Source: a bacterium
GTDB taxonomy: Bacteria > Zhuqueibacterota > Zhuqueibacteria > Oleimicrobiales > Geothermoviventaceae
Assembly (NCBI GenBank): GCA_028275345.1
Contig: JAPWUV010000007.1
Span: 62,001 to 126,000, forward strand
Reading direction: 5' to 3'
Length of the DNA stretch: 64,000 nt
Part shown: in pieces, positions 1-8,102 of the stretch
Numbering within the stretch: position 1 is the first letter of the stretch
Layout of the letters: every line of letters begins with the position of its first letter
Made by a program: the position numbers and the translations under genes
The notes under the pieces: model-generated
The model's input: the letters and a program-made list of their open reading frames with translations, nothing else
What the model was told of the DNA's origin: nothing
Database searches by the model: none

Positions 1-13
1 CTCGCCTCCCCTG
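1..13 (-). promoter_or_regulatory. Shine-Dalgarno of a gene beyond the left edge
   Basis: Read on the minus strand, the 13 bases after the nfeD stop contain GGGGAGG followed by a short spacer to the window edge. This is a strong ribosome binding site, so a further minus-strand gene probably starts just outside. NfeD proteases are often followed by a flotillin/SPFH gene; that identity is inference only. Confidence 0.5.
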
Positions 14-1408
14 CTATGGAGCCTCGCGGGATCGGATCGGCTCGACCTTCAGTGTCAGTCCCTCCACTCCCACTACTCGGATGCGTTCGCCCTTCCGGAC
101 CGACTGGGTGCTAATGGCGCGCCAGATTTCCCCGTGGAGCTTCACCTGCCCCTCCTCATCGGGCCCCAGATGGCTGAGGGCCACGCCCTGTTCCCCGATC
201 AGCCCTTCGCGACCCGTGGTAGGTTTGGTACGTTTGGCCTTCAGGGCCATCCCGAGCGCGAACACGAAGAAGGCTGCCGTTGTGAGCGCGGCCGCCACAA
301 CCACGCTCAGCGACACCCGCAGAGCGGGCAGATCGTACGTGTTGAAGAGCATCAAGGAGCCGATGATCATCGACACAATCCCGCCGAGTGTGAGAATCCC
401 ATAGCTCGTCACTTTGACCTCGAGGATGAAGAGGACGATGGCGAAGAGGATCAGGAGCAAACCGGCGTAGTTCACCGACAACGTCTGCAATGCGAAGAAA
501 GCGAGGATCAGGAAGATGCCACCCACCACGCCGGGCAGAATGGCGCCCGGATTGCTGAGCTCGAAGAACAGGCCGTAGATTCCAAGAATGAGGAGGATGT
601 AGGCGACGGTCGGGTGCGAGATCTTGTAGAGAATCCGGTCCCGGAAGGTCATGGGAAGGTTGACCACTTCCGCCCCTTTCGTGCGGAGGATCTTGCTGCC
701 CGCTGCCAGCTGTACCTTGCGGCCATCTAGCGCGAGAAGGAGGGAATCCAAGGATGGAGCGACGAGGTCGATCACGCCCTGCTTCAGCGCTTCTTTTTCC
801 GTGCAGGAGATGCTCCGTCGTACGGCTTGTTCGGCCCAGTCGGCGTTTCGTCCCCTCTTTTCGGCAATGCTGCGGATGTAAGCCACAGCCCAGTTGGTGA
901 CCTTTTCCTCCATCACGCGCGAGGTGTCGCTTGTCTCGCCGATGCTCACCGGGTGTGCGGCTCCGATATTGGTCCCCTCGTCCATGGCGGCAATGTGCGC
1001 GGCCAGCGTGAGGAATACCCCGGCGCTGACGGCTCCGGCCCCGCTCGGGGAGACATACACCACGATGGGCACGTTTGCCGAGAGCATGCGCTTGACGATG
1101 TCCTTCGTGCTCTCCAGAAGGCCGCCGGGCGTGTCCAGCCGGATGATCAGACATTCGGCGCCCGCTTCTTCTGCTTGCTCAATGTGCCGAAGGATGTACT
1201 GCGCCGACACGGGGTTGATGATGCCGTCCACGTCGATCAGGTAGATGGTGCCCGCCCGGACGCTGTCTTGGGTTTGTGCCCGTACTGAGCCCGTTAGCAG
1301 GGCCAAGAGCCCCAACGCGAAAGGCACCACCCCCGCACGGATCCGAGGCCCGAGCCCCATGAGGTTTCGGGGACAAACGAGGGAACGTCTCGACACTTGT
1401 GGGGTCAT
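14..1408 (-). CDS. nfeD: NfeD-family membrane-bound serine protease (ClpP class)
   Basis: A 464-aa protein with a signal-like hydrophobic stretch at residues 25-44. A ClpP-like protease domain follows at about 52-225, then several membrane segments at about 260-375, then a soluble C-terminal NfeD OB-fold-type domain. Ser128 in GAGAVSAG is the likely nucleophile and Lys209 in EALKQGV the likely general base, by comparison with the archaeal stomatin protease family. These proteases sit in the membrane and usually act with stomatin/flotillin partners. The ATG directly follows the stop of the upstream DUF2905 gene (TAGATG), so translation is probably coupled. Confidence 0.93.
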   Translation of the reverse strand: MTPQVSRRSLVCPRNLMGLGPRIRAGVVPFALGLLALLTGSVRAQTQDSVRAGTIYLIDVDGIINPVSAQYILRHIEQAEEAGAECLIIRLDTPGGLLESTKDIVKRMLSANVPIVVYVSPSGAGAVSAGVFLTLAAHIAAMDEGTNIGAAHPVSIGETSDTSRVMEEKVTNWAVAYIRSIAEKRGRNADWAEQAVRRSISCTEKEALKQGVIDLVAPSLDSLLLALDGRKVQLAAGSKILRTKGAEVVNLPMTFRDRILYKISHPTVAYILLILGIYGLFFELSNPGAILPGVVGGIFLILAFFALQTLSVNYAGLLLILFAIVLFILEVKVTSYGILTLGGIVSMIIGSLMLFNTYDLPALRVSLSVVVAAALTTAAFFVFALGMALKAKRTKPTTGREGLIGEQGVALSHLGPDEEGQVKLHGEIWRAISTQSVRKGERIRVVGVEGLTLKVEPIRSREAP

Positions 1409-1639
1409 CTATCGCCTGCCGAGCAAGTAGAGTAGGAGCGAGAGAACGATACTCAGCAGCACGCAGGTCGCGAGCGGAAAGTAGAAGGTGAAATGATCCC
1501 TCTCGATCCGGATATCCCCAGGCAACCTGCCGAGGAAGGAGAGGTGCTTGCCGTAGAGGAGAAGTAAGCCCATCCCTGCCAGCATTAGACCCAGTACCAC
1601 GAGGGCCCTTCCGAACGGTTCCATCCCGTGCGGCTGCAT
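1409..1639 (-). CDS. DUF2905 small membrane protein
   Basis: A 76-aa protein with two predicted membrane helices, at about residues 8-26 and 52-72. The linking loop contains GRLPGDIRIERD, the hallmark of the DUF2905 family, whose function is unknown. A GGAG element lies about 6 bases before the ATG. It heads a two-gene unit with the NfeD-like protease and has a sigma70-type promoter 43 bases upstream, so the two products may work together in the membrane. Confidence 0.88.
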   Translation of the reverse strand: MQPHGMEPFGRALVVLGLMLAGMGLLLLYGKHLSFLGRLPGDIRIERDHFTFYFPLATCVLLSIVLSLLLYLLGRR

Positions 1640-2118
1640 ATCCTACTCCGGCGCATCCTCCTGTACCGCTGAACGCAAGCCAATTTAGCAAAGAGGCCCT
1701 GTTTTGTCAATCCCCTTTTCCGCGGCGGCTTTTCCTCCGGAGGTGACGCATTCCATGGCTTCGAGGATCTAGTTCGTCCCCGCGGATACCGGACCCTTGC
1801 CCCGGTGCCCCGTAGCTTGAGGATGGGCTCGGCCCAGCATCTCGGGCGCCAACATCCGACGGTACTGGGGTTGTCGGGTGGCAAGCGGCGAGGCCTGCGT
1901 TCCCGCCCCCGGCCCGATCGAACCCGGAGTGGGCGAGTGGGCGTAGCGTGGGCGGGGTTCAGGACGAAGCGATCGCGATCTTGCTTCGTCGCAAAGGACA
2001 GGGCTCCGCTTCGGGGGGACGAAAGTGTTGCGGCGAGGCTCGGTCCGGCTGCAGTTCGGGCTGAACGGCTCGCGCTGCGCGCTCCGGCGCATGCCGAGGC
2101 TGGCCCTCCCCGTTCTTC
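1640..2118. other. intergenic region, 479 bp
   Basis: It lies between the end of the YbjN-like gene and the DUF2905 gene, both on the minus strand. Apart from the sigma70-type promoter at 1682-1710 I see no convincing gene, repeat or structured RNA. The open frames here lack ribosome binding sites and recognisable protein sequence. No clear terminator for the YbjN-like gene was found. Confidence 0.5.
1682..1710 (-). promoter_or_regulatory. sigma70-type promoter of the DUF2905-nfeD operon
   Basis: On the minus strand a perfect -35 box TTGACA (1705-1710) is followed after 17 bases by a -10 box TAAATT (1682-1687). Transcription would start near 1675, giving a leader of about 35 bases before the ATG at 1639. 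The -35 match, exact spacing and position make this convincing. Confidence 0.65.
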
Positions 2119-2622
2119 CTACTTGAGAAGGGCGGCGAGCTCGTCATGCTCGGAATCGCAGGTAGCGGCGACATCCCGGATCATGGCTTCGAGCAGGCTC
2201 GAGGTCGCGAGGTGTGTGGGTACCTCCCATTCCACGTCGATGTCGCCATTCTTATCGTCCCAGGAGAACTTCGATCCCGGAACTTCGCTGTTGTAGCGGA
2301 GCAGTCTGTCCTTGAGGCGGGCGGGGAAGCTGTAATTGTCGTCCATGTCCAGGACCGTGCAGCTGACGCAGATCCAATTCTTCCTCGCATTGTTGTAGGC
2401 CACTCTGACCAGCCATCTATCCACGCCCGTGGCACTGTCCGCCTTGAACGCGACGATGTAGACCGCGCGCTCCGTCCCTTCGAAAATGAAGTAGGACAAA
2501 CCCGTCGCTTTCACCAAACCCTCCAGGACGTCCTGCCCCTGATCTTTCTGTGCCAGTGCAGTCCGCACGGACAAGGAAATTGCTGCCGATAGAAGGGTCG
2601 CCACCACCGAGCTCGACGACAT
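2119..2622 (-). CDS. secreted YbjN-like protein
   Basis: A 167-aa protein. The frame is open further upstream, but the ATG at 2622 has GGAGG six bases before it and opens a signal peptide (about residues 1-25, ending near TALAQ). The mature part is a small alpha/beta protein whose last third (YNSEVPGSKFSWDDKNGDID and the following helix) resembles the YbjN/type III chaperone-like fold. YbjN proteins are poorly understood; a secreted copy is unusual. Not obviously in an operon. The family call is tentative. Confidence 0.65.
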   Translation of the reverse strand: MSSSSVVATLLSAAISLSVRTALAQKDQGQDVLEGLVKATGLSYFIFEGTERAVYIVAFKADSATGVDRWLVRVAYNNARKNWICVSCTVLDMDDNYSFPARLKDRLLRYNSEVPGSKFSWDDKNGDIDVEWEVPTHLATSSLLEAMIRDVAATCDSEHDELAALLK

Positions 2623-3007
2623 GCTGCGCCTCCATGTTCTTGAAACCTCGTTCGGCCTCCGCTCAGCCGTCTCTCTGGGACGGAGAAGCAATTCGTCCCC
2701 GCCGGACTGACCTTTCCGCCGAGGGAAGGGAGCTGAAGAACCGCCCGACAAACGCCCCATTCTTCCCCGCAACCCGAGGCTCGACGGCGCCGTGATCCGG
2801 CCGCGACAGATGCTCTCCCCCGCCTCCCGACTCACTTCCATTGGGCCGGGGATCGGGGCGGCTTCCGCTACCTAGCAATGTAACCACTTCGGCCGCCAGC
2901 TTCAATCGGGAAATTCATGGCCGAGCGTTAGGGCTTCAGTTTCCCCTCCGCATCCGGCTGGGGATGGACAGCCGGGCCAAGCGCGGCCACTCCGGTGAGA
3001 GCAGGCC

Positions 3008-3020
3008 GGAAATATTTTCC
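3008..3020. repeat. AT-rich palindrome, possible activator site
   Basis: GGAAA and TTTCC flank a 3-base TAT centre, giving a short AT-rich palindrome in otherwise GC-rich DNA. It lies about 136-148 bases upstream of the -24 element of the sigma54 promoter, a usual distance for an enhancer-binding protein or a bending factor. Function is inferred from position only. Confidence 0.3.
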
Positions 3021-3155
3021 CCGCAGGTGGCTTTGCCTTTCCCGTTCGATGGAGCGCGTGCGGCAGGAGTGGGCCAGGTTTCCCCGAACGAACGCTCGAC
3101 GGACATGAGTCCAGGCAGGGTACGAGGATCAAGCTGGGCGTGGCGCGGCCACCCA

Positions 3156-3173
3156 TGGCACATGCCTTGCAAA
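3156..3173 (+). promoter_or_regulatory. sigma54 (-24/-12) promoter of the flagellar cluster
   Basis: TGGCAC starts at 3156 and TTGCAAA at 3167. The invariant GG (3157-3158) and GC (3169-3170) are separated by exactly 10 bases, matching the RpoN consensus closely, with an A-rich stretch after the -12 element. Transcription would start near 3182, leaving about 39 bases before flgB. The match implies control by an NtrC/FlrC-type enhancer-binding protein encoded elsewhere. Confidence 0.8.
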
Positions 3174-3220
3174 ATCGCACGGCCGGCGGGCCTGTACCGA
3201 GCCGATAGCGGAGGTGATCG

Positions 3221-3643
3221 ATGATCGTGCGGCGGATCCTGAGCAAGACAGCGGTCCCGATCCTGGAGAAGAGCCTGGATGCCGCGGCGCTGCGGCAGAA
3301 GGTCACGGCGATGAACCTGGCCAATGTCTCCACGGCGGGTTACCGTCGGAAAGTGGTGGTCTTCGAGCAGGAACTGGCGCGGGCTCTGGAAGGTCCGGCC
3401 GCGCAGGTGGCCCAGACGCACCCAGCCCACCTTCCCGTGGGTCGCCGTCGCGTGGAGCAGGTGGAACCGGAGATCGTGGACGACCGCGATCCCGGCAATG
3501 GGAGTGGCGTCAACAACGTTGATGTGGATCGCGAGATGGCGGATTTGGCCAAGAGTCAGATCTACTACGCGTACGCCGCACGCCTGATGGCCCGCAGTTT
3601 CGCCATCTTGCGGGAAAGCATCCGCGGCAAGACTGGCGCATGA
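3221..3643 (+). CDS. flgB: flagellar basal-body rod protein FlgB
   Basis: A 140-aa proximal rod protein exported by the flagellar type III system. The N-terminal NLANVSTAGYRRK is the usual rod/hook signature, and NNVDVDREMADLAKSQIYY near the C terminus forms the conserved terminal helix. Length is typical. GGAGGTG lies five bases before the ATG. It is the first gene of the cluster behind the sigma54 promoter and overlaps the open frame of flgC. Confidence 0.96.
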   Translation: MIVRRILSKTAVPILEKSLDAAALRQKVTAMNLANVSTAGYRRKVVVFEQELARALEGPAAQVAQTHPAHLPVGRRRVEQVEPEIVDDRDPGNGSGVNNVDVDREMADLAKSQIYYAYAARLMARSFAILRESIRGKTGA

Positions 3644-3672
3644 GCTCGTTCGCGGTTAGCGGAGGCAATAGC

Positions 3673-4167
3673 ATGGCACTCAGAGGGATCTTCACCGCGA
3701 TCGACATTAGCAGCAGCGGTCTCTCGGCCCAGCGACGGAAACTCAACGTCATCGCAAGCAATCTCGCCAATGCGGAGACCACGCGGACTGAGACGGGTCA
3801 GCCTTACCGGCGGCGCGTGGTGGAATTCCTCCAGACTCAGGAGGCGGCGTTTGCCTCGGTCCTGCGCCGGGTCATTGGCAAGCTCGAGACGACCCACCCG
3901 CACCACATCCCTTCGGCGTCGGAGACCATCGAGGCCGAGGCGCAATACGGGCGCGTCGAAGCCCAGGAGGTCTTGGACAACAGCCCCTTCCGACTGGTGT
4001 ACGATCCCAGCCATCCGGACGCCGATGCCAACGGATACGTGGCCTACCCCAACGTGAACGTCGTGACGGAGATGGTGGACATGATCACGGCGTCTCGAGC
4101 GTACGAAGCCAACGTTGCAGCCATCAACGCGGCGAAGGACATGGCCAAGCGGGCTCTGGAAATCTGA
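3673..4167 (+). CDS. flgC: flagellar basal-body rod protein FlgC
   Basis: A 164-aa proximal rod protein. The frame is open from 3640, but GGAGG seven bases before the ATG at 3673 and the family-typical start MALRGIFTAIDISSSGLSAQ favour this start. NVIASNLANAET is the rod signature, and the C-terminal helix NVVTEMVDMITASRAYEANV is fully conserved. It partners FlgB, FliE and the distal rod proteins in the basal body. Confidence 0.95.
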   Translation: MALRGIFTAIDISSSGLSAQRRKLNVIASNLANAETTRTETGQPYRRRVVEFLQTQEAAFASVLRRVIGKLETTHPHHIPSASETIEAEAQYGRVEAQEVLDNSPFRLVYDPSHPDADANGYVAYPNVNVVTEMVDMITASRAYEANVAAINAAKDMAKRALEI

Positions 4168-4191
4168 CGTTGCGACTCAAGGAGCGTACCG

Positions 4192-4527
4192 ATGCGGGTG
4201 AATCCTGAGTCCATATCCATCTGGTTGCGGGAATATCGGGCGAATGGGGCAAAGCCGGAAGTCCCCGAGCCGGAGGGCGTGGAGTACGCCAGGTCAACCC
4301 CACGCTCCGGGTCTGGGCCAACTCCGGCGAAAGCCACAGAAAATGAGGAGCCTCTGCCGGGACCGACGGACCTGAGCGCCCTCTTGAGCCCCGAGGAGGA
4401 GCAACTGATCCGCGCGCTGTTTCCTCACTCCGGGCCGGACTGGGGAGCCAAGGCGTATCGCGCGGCCCAGCGCACCGAGACTCCCGAGCGTCCCGAGGCG
4501 AGCAATCACATCGACCTTGTCGGTTGA
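4192..4527 (+). CDS. unknown protein between flgC and fliE
   Basis: A 111-aa protein with no recognised family. AAGGAG about eight bases before the ATG, tight fit between flgC and fliE and codon use like its neighbours indicate a real gene. The N terminus (NPESISIWLREYR) is probably helical. The middle is rich in Pro, Gly and Glu and likely disordered. A second amphipathic element, LSPEEEQLIRALFP, follows. Two short helices joined by a disordered linker would suit a chaperone, export adaptor or anti-sigma-like role, but this is speculation. Confidence 0.72.
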   Translation: MRVNPESISIWLREYRANGAKPEVPEPEGVEYARSTPRSGSGPTPAKATENEEPLPGPTDLSALLSPEEEQLIRALFPHSGPDWGAKAYRAAQRTETPERPEASNHIDLVG

Positions 4528-4544
4528 GCAGGAGGTGGGAGCGG

Positions 4545-4850
4545 ATGGCCATTCGGCCCTTGCAATCGCTGGAGCGTTTGCCCCAGCTGACGGAATCGAA
4601 GGCGGGTTCCCGCGTCGACGGCGGGCAGGTTCCGTCGTTTGGGGAGACGCTGAAGAGATTCCTGGTGGATGTGAATGACCTCCAGCTGGAAGCGAACGAA
4701 CAGATGCAGAGGTTGGCGGCTGGGCAGGCGGAGGATCTCCACGACGTGATGGTCGCTGTGGAGAAAGCGAGCCTGAGCTTCGAACTGCTGCTCGAGATCC
4801 GCAACAAGGTCCTGGAGGCGTACCAGGAACTGATGCGGCTCCAGGTGTAA
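4545..4850 (+). CDS. fliE: flagellar hook-basal body complex protein FliE
   Basis: A 101-aa protein that joins the MS ring to the rod. The C-terminal half (DLHDVMVAVEKASLSFELLLEIRNKVLEAYQELMRLQV region) matches the conserved FliE terminal helices, and length is normal. The start is the ATG at 4545 with GGAGG nine bases upstream. An in-frame TTG at 4524 overlaps the previous gene and is less likely. Confidence 0.94.
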   Translation: MAIRPLQSLERLPQLTESKAGSRVDGGQVPSFGETLKRFLVDVNDLQLEANEQMQRLAAGQAEDLHDVMVAVEKASLSFELLLEIRNKVLEAYQELMRLQV

Positions 4851-4912
4851 GTTGCTCCAATCGAGAACCGGAACGCCGAGAAGCGACTTGACGAACGGGT
4901 GGGTGGAACGAG

Positions 4913-6406
4913 ATGCCGGACGCCTTGCGCCGACTTGTGGAGAAGATCAAGCCCTTCTGGACGTCGCTGAGCGCGGGCCAGCGTGCCGTCCTGATCGGGG
5001 CCGTTGTGGGCTCGGTGCTCCTGGTGGTGGCCGTGGTGCATTGGGCATCGCGCCCCAACTACGCAGCCCTTTTTGCCAACTTGGATCCGAAGGATGCCTC
5101 CATCATCGTCGAGCAGCTCCGGGCCAAGAAGATCCCCTACCAGCTTCGGGACGGAGGGACCACGATCCTGGTGCCGCAGGAAAGGGTATACGAGCTGCGG
5201 CTGGAGCTGGCCGGCCAGGGATTGCCGCTGATGGGCACCGTGGGGTACGAGATCTTTGACCGGAACAACATCGGGCTCACGGACTTCGTCCAGAAGGTGA
5301 ATTACCGCAGGGCCCTCGAAGGGGAACTGGCGCGGACGATCTGCACCCTGAGTGAGATCTCGGCTGCGCGGGTGCACATTGTGGTGCCAGAGCCTTCCCT
5401 CTACTCGTCGGAGCAAAAGGAGCCCACCGCCTCGATCGCCCTCCGGCTGAAACCGGGAGCCAGGCTCACCCCCGTCCAGGTGCAAGGGATTGCCAACCTG
5501 GTCGCCTCCAGCGTGGAGGGGTTGCGACCGGAAAACGTCACGATCGTCGACAGCTACGGCAACGTCCTCAATGCCCGCAAGGACAAGGATACGTTCGCCA
5601 GCCTCACCGCCTCCCAGATCGAGCTTCAGCGGGACGTGGAGGATTACCTCGGCCAGAAGGTCACGAGCCTGCTGGAAGGAGTGGTTGGGCCGGGACGGGC
5701 TCGGGTTCGGGTGACGGCGGAACTGGATTTCGACCAGGTTGAGCGCACGCAGGAAACCTACGATGCTGAGAATCCGGCCATTCGCAGCCAGGAGACAAGC
5801 CTGGAGATCCTTCCGCAGGGTCAGGGCGGAGGGCGGAGGGAAACGAATGTCACCAACTACGAGCTGAACCGCACCGTGGAGCGCGTGGTGCAGTCGCCCG
5901 GGGCGGTGCGCCGGATCACTGTGGCGGCCATCGTCGACGGCCGCTACCAGCCCGTCAAAGGGGCCAAAGGCAAGGAGAGCCAGCAGTTCGTCCCGAGAAG
6001 CCAGGAGGAACTGGACAAGCTGACCGCTCTGGTGCAGAGCGCCATCGGCTACGACGCCAAGCGGGGCGACCGAGTGGAGGTGACTTGCCTCCCGATACAG
6101 ATGCCTGAGGAGGAAGAGCTGAAAGAGGTGAGTCGGCGCGGCTTCCTCATGGACGTCTTGGAGAAGGTCGCCCTTGGGCTGGCGGTTCTTCTCCTCTTGG
6201 GGCTCGTTCGCTCCGGGATCCGGGACCTGCGAGAGGTCGCCCTCGCCTATCTCAAGCGCTCCTCGGAGGAAATGGAGGAGCCAGAGGCCGAGAAGGAGGC
6301 CTTGGAGCGGCTGGATCGGCGCCGACAGGTGGTGTATTTCGCCCGTCGTAAGCCGGAAGATGCGGCCAAGCTGGTACGGACCTGGTTGGTACAGGACCAT
6401 CGGTGA
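4913..6406 (+). CDS. fliF: flagellar MS-ring protein FliF
   Basis: A 497-aa inner-membrane ring protein on which the rotor and export gate assemble. Membrane helices lie at about residues 24-44 and 415-437, with the large periplasmic ring-building domain between them (for example NYRRALEGELARTICTLSEI). The charged C-terminal tail, ending in the ARRKPEDAAKLVRTWL region, binds FliG. It is somewhat shorter than enteric FliF. fliG follows after three bases. Confidence 0.97.
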   Translation: MPDALRRLVEKIKPFWTSLSAGQRAVLIGAVVGSVLLVVAVVHWASRPNYAALFANLDPKDASIIVEQLRAKKIPYQLRDGGTTILVPQERVYELRLELAGQGLPLMGTVGYEIFDRNNIGLTDFVQKVNYRRALEGELARTICTLSEISAARVHIVVPEPSLYSSEQKEPTASIALRLKPGARLTPVQVQGIANLVASSVEGLRPENVTIVDSYGNVLNARKDKDTFASLTASQIELQRDVEDYLGQKVTSLLEGVVGPGRARVRVTAELDFDQVERTQETYDAENPAIRSQETSLEILPQGQGGGRRETNVTNYELNRTVERVVQSPGAVRRITVAAIVDGRYQPVKGAKGKESQQFVPRSQEELDKLTALVQSAIGYDAKRGDRVEVTCLPIQMPEEEELKEVSRRGFLMDVLEKVALGLAVLLLLGLVRSGIRDLREVALAYLKRSSEEMEEPEAEKEALERLDRRRQVVYFARRKPEDAAKLVRTWLVQDHR

Positions 6407-6409
6407 GCT

Positions 6410-7438
6410 ATGCCACTGAGGGATATTCGATACGAGGAGCTCACGGGAAGCCAGAAGGCGGCCATTCTGTTGATCGCCCTCGGCGTGGAGGCCGCTTCCC
6501 TCTTAGCGCGACACTTCTCCGACCAGGAGATCGAGGTGATCACCAAAGAGATGGCCATGCTCCACGATGTGCCGGCCCAGGTGATCGACCGAGTGATCAT
6601 CGAATTCTACGACATGCTCCGCGCGCGCGAGTACATCGCGCAGGGGGGTCTGGAGTACGCCCGTCGGATCCTGGAGCAGGCCTTGGGGCCGAAGCGGGCC
6701 AATGAGCTCTTGCAGCGCATCGAGCGTACCTCGAAGCTCAGCGGCTTCGAATTCATGCGCCGGGCCCACCCGAACCAGATCCTCAATCTCATCCAGAACG
6801 AGCACCCCCAGACGATCGCGCTGATCCTGTCCTTCGTGGAGCCAGCGCAAGCCGCGCGAGTGATCCTGCGGCTCCCGGAGGACAAGCAGAAAGAGGTTGT
6901 CTACCGGATGGCAACCATGGAGCAGGTCCAGTCCGAGCTTCTGAGCGATTTGGAGCGCGCGCTCGAGATGCAGTTGGAGAGCATGGAATCCTCGCACGCC
7001 ACCGCCGAGGCGGGAGGGGTGAAGGCCGTGGCGGAGATCCTCAACCTCGCGGGCAAGACCGCGGAGAAGATCATCCTCGATGAGATCGAGGCGCGGAATC
7101 CCGAACTGGCGGACAAGATCCGCGATCTCATGTTCACCTTCGACGATCTGGTCCTGCTTGATGATCGGAGCATCCAGCGCGTGTTGAAGGAAGTCGATAC
7201 ACGGCAGATGGCCCTGGCCCTCAAGGGCGCGAGCGAGGAGGTCAAGCAGAAGATCTTCAAGAACATGTCCGAACGGGCGGCCACCATCCTGCGCGAGGAG
7301 ATGGAATACATGGGTCCTGTCCGCCTGCGAGATGTGGAGGAGGCGCAGCGGCAGATCGCCAACATGGTTCGCACGCTCGAAGAGGAGGGCGAGATCGTGA
7401 TCGCCCGAGGCGGCGGATCGGAGGAGATCCTTGTCTGA
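6410..7438 (+). CDS. fliG: flagellar motor switch protein FliG
   Basis: A 342-aa rotor protein of the C ring that takes torque from MotA and couples FliF to FliM. The N-terminal domain starts LTGSQKAAILLIALG. The middle domain has EHPQTIALILSF. The C-terminal torque domain has MFTFDDLVLLDDRSIQRVLKEV, with the charged residues that meet MotA. Length is typical. It overlaps fliH by eight bases. Confidence 0.98.
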   Translation: MPLRDIRYEELTGSQKAAILLIALGVEAASLLARHFSDQEIEVITKEMAMLHDVPAQVIDRVIIEFYDMLRAREYIAQGGLEYARRILEQALGPKRANELLQRIERTSKLSGFEFMRRAHPNQILNLIQNEHPQTIALILSFVEPAQAARVILRLPEDKQKEVVYRMATMEQVQSELLSDLERALEMQLESMESSHATAEAGGVKAVAEILNLAGKTAEKIILDEIEARNPELADKIRDLMFTFDDLVLLDDRSIQRVLKEVDTRQMALALKGASEEVKQKIFKNMSERAATILREEMEYMGPVRLRDVEEAQRQIANMVRTLEEEGEIVIARGGGSEEILV

Positions 7439-8102
7439 GCGGCTGAAGCGGGTGCTGAAGCGGCACGAGGTCCAATGGAGTCGCAGGTCGAGGGCCCAAG
7501 CTGTCCTGGAGGAGGTAGCAGACCCTTTCTCGGGTATCCTCCCAGGAGGGACGGCTTCGGCGGGGCCTGGGCCGCACTCACCGTCCGCCGATCCGCCTAC
7601 CGACCGAGTACTGGAAGAGGAGAGGAAGCAATCATGGCAGGCGGGATTTCAGGAGGGGTATCGGCAGGCTCAGGAGGACCTGCGGCCGATCGTGGCGAGC
7701 CTGAAGGAGGCGGCCCGCTCCCTGGCGGAGGAGAGGGAGGAGCTGATTCGGAGCGCGGAGGTGGCGGTTGTCCGCCTCGCCTACGAGATCGCCAAGAAGA
7801 TCATCGGGTATGAGGTACAGGCGCGCTCCGATGCTATCCTTTACATCGTGCGGGAGGCACTACGGCGCATTGCCGACAGGGATCGAATCGTGATTCGCCT
7901 GAACCCTCAAGACGCCCGTTTCCTGCGCACTCGTCCGGAGTTCCGCCACGAGCTCCTCGATAGCTTCGCCGAGGCGGAGATCCGCGAAGACGAAGACGTA
8001 GCACGCGGCAGTTGCCTGGTCGAGACGTCTTCCGGACTCATTGACGCCAGCCTCGAGACACAACTTGCGGAGATCGAGGCGGCTCTGTTTGGGGAAGAGT
8101 AA
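7431..8102 (+). CDS. fliH: flagellar export ATPase regulator FliH
   Basis: A 223-aa stator-like protein of the flagellar export ATPase complex. The N-terminal 60 residues are poorly conserved. A Glu-rich coiled-coil region (about 65-115) leads into the conserved C-terminal domain (AEVAVVRLAYEIAKKIIGYE to the end), homologous to the ATP synthase delta subunit. It overlaps fliG, and the fliI start codon follows its stop directly, which fits stoichiometric production of the FliH2FliI complex. Confidence 0.93.
   Translation: MSERLKRVLKRHEVQWSRRSRAQAVLEEVADPFSGILPGGTASAGPGPHSPSADPPTDRVLEEERKQSWQAGFQEGYRQAQEDLRPIVASLKEAARSLAEEREELIRSAEVAVVRLAYEIAKKIIGYEVQARSDAILYIVREALRRIADRDRIVIRLNPQDARFLRTRPEFRHELLDSFAEAEIREDEDVARGSCLVETSSGLIDASLETQLAEIEAALFGEE

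Larger units (their letters stand above)
2623..3220. other. divergent intergenic region ahead of the flagellar cluster
   Basis: About 600 bp separate the divergent YbjN-like gene and flgB. It contains the sigma54 promoter at 3156-3173 and an AT-rich palindrome at 3008-3020. No convincing coding sequence is seen: overlapping frames have no ribosome binding sites or recognisable protein. The length fits a regulatory region with upstream activator binding and a DNA loop. Confidence 0.5.

Noticed and set aside
3201-3208. GCCGATAG resembling a sigma28 -10 box before flgB
   Set aside because: There is no TAAA-type -35 box at the right distance, and the site is only 12 bases from the start codon, overlapping the ribosome binding site region.
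4124-6400. 758-aa open frame on the minus strand opposite fliE and fliF
   Set aside because: It is antisense to well-supported flagellar genes, has no family motif or ribosome binding site, and reflects third-position GC bias.
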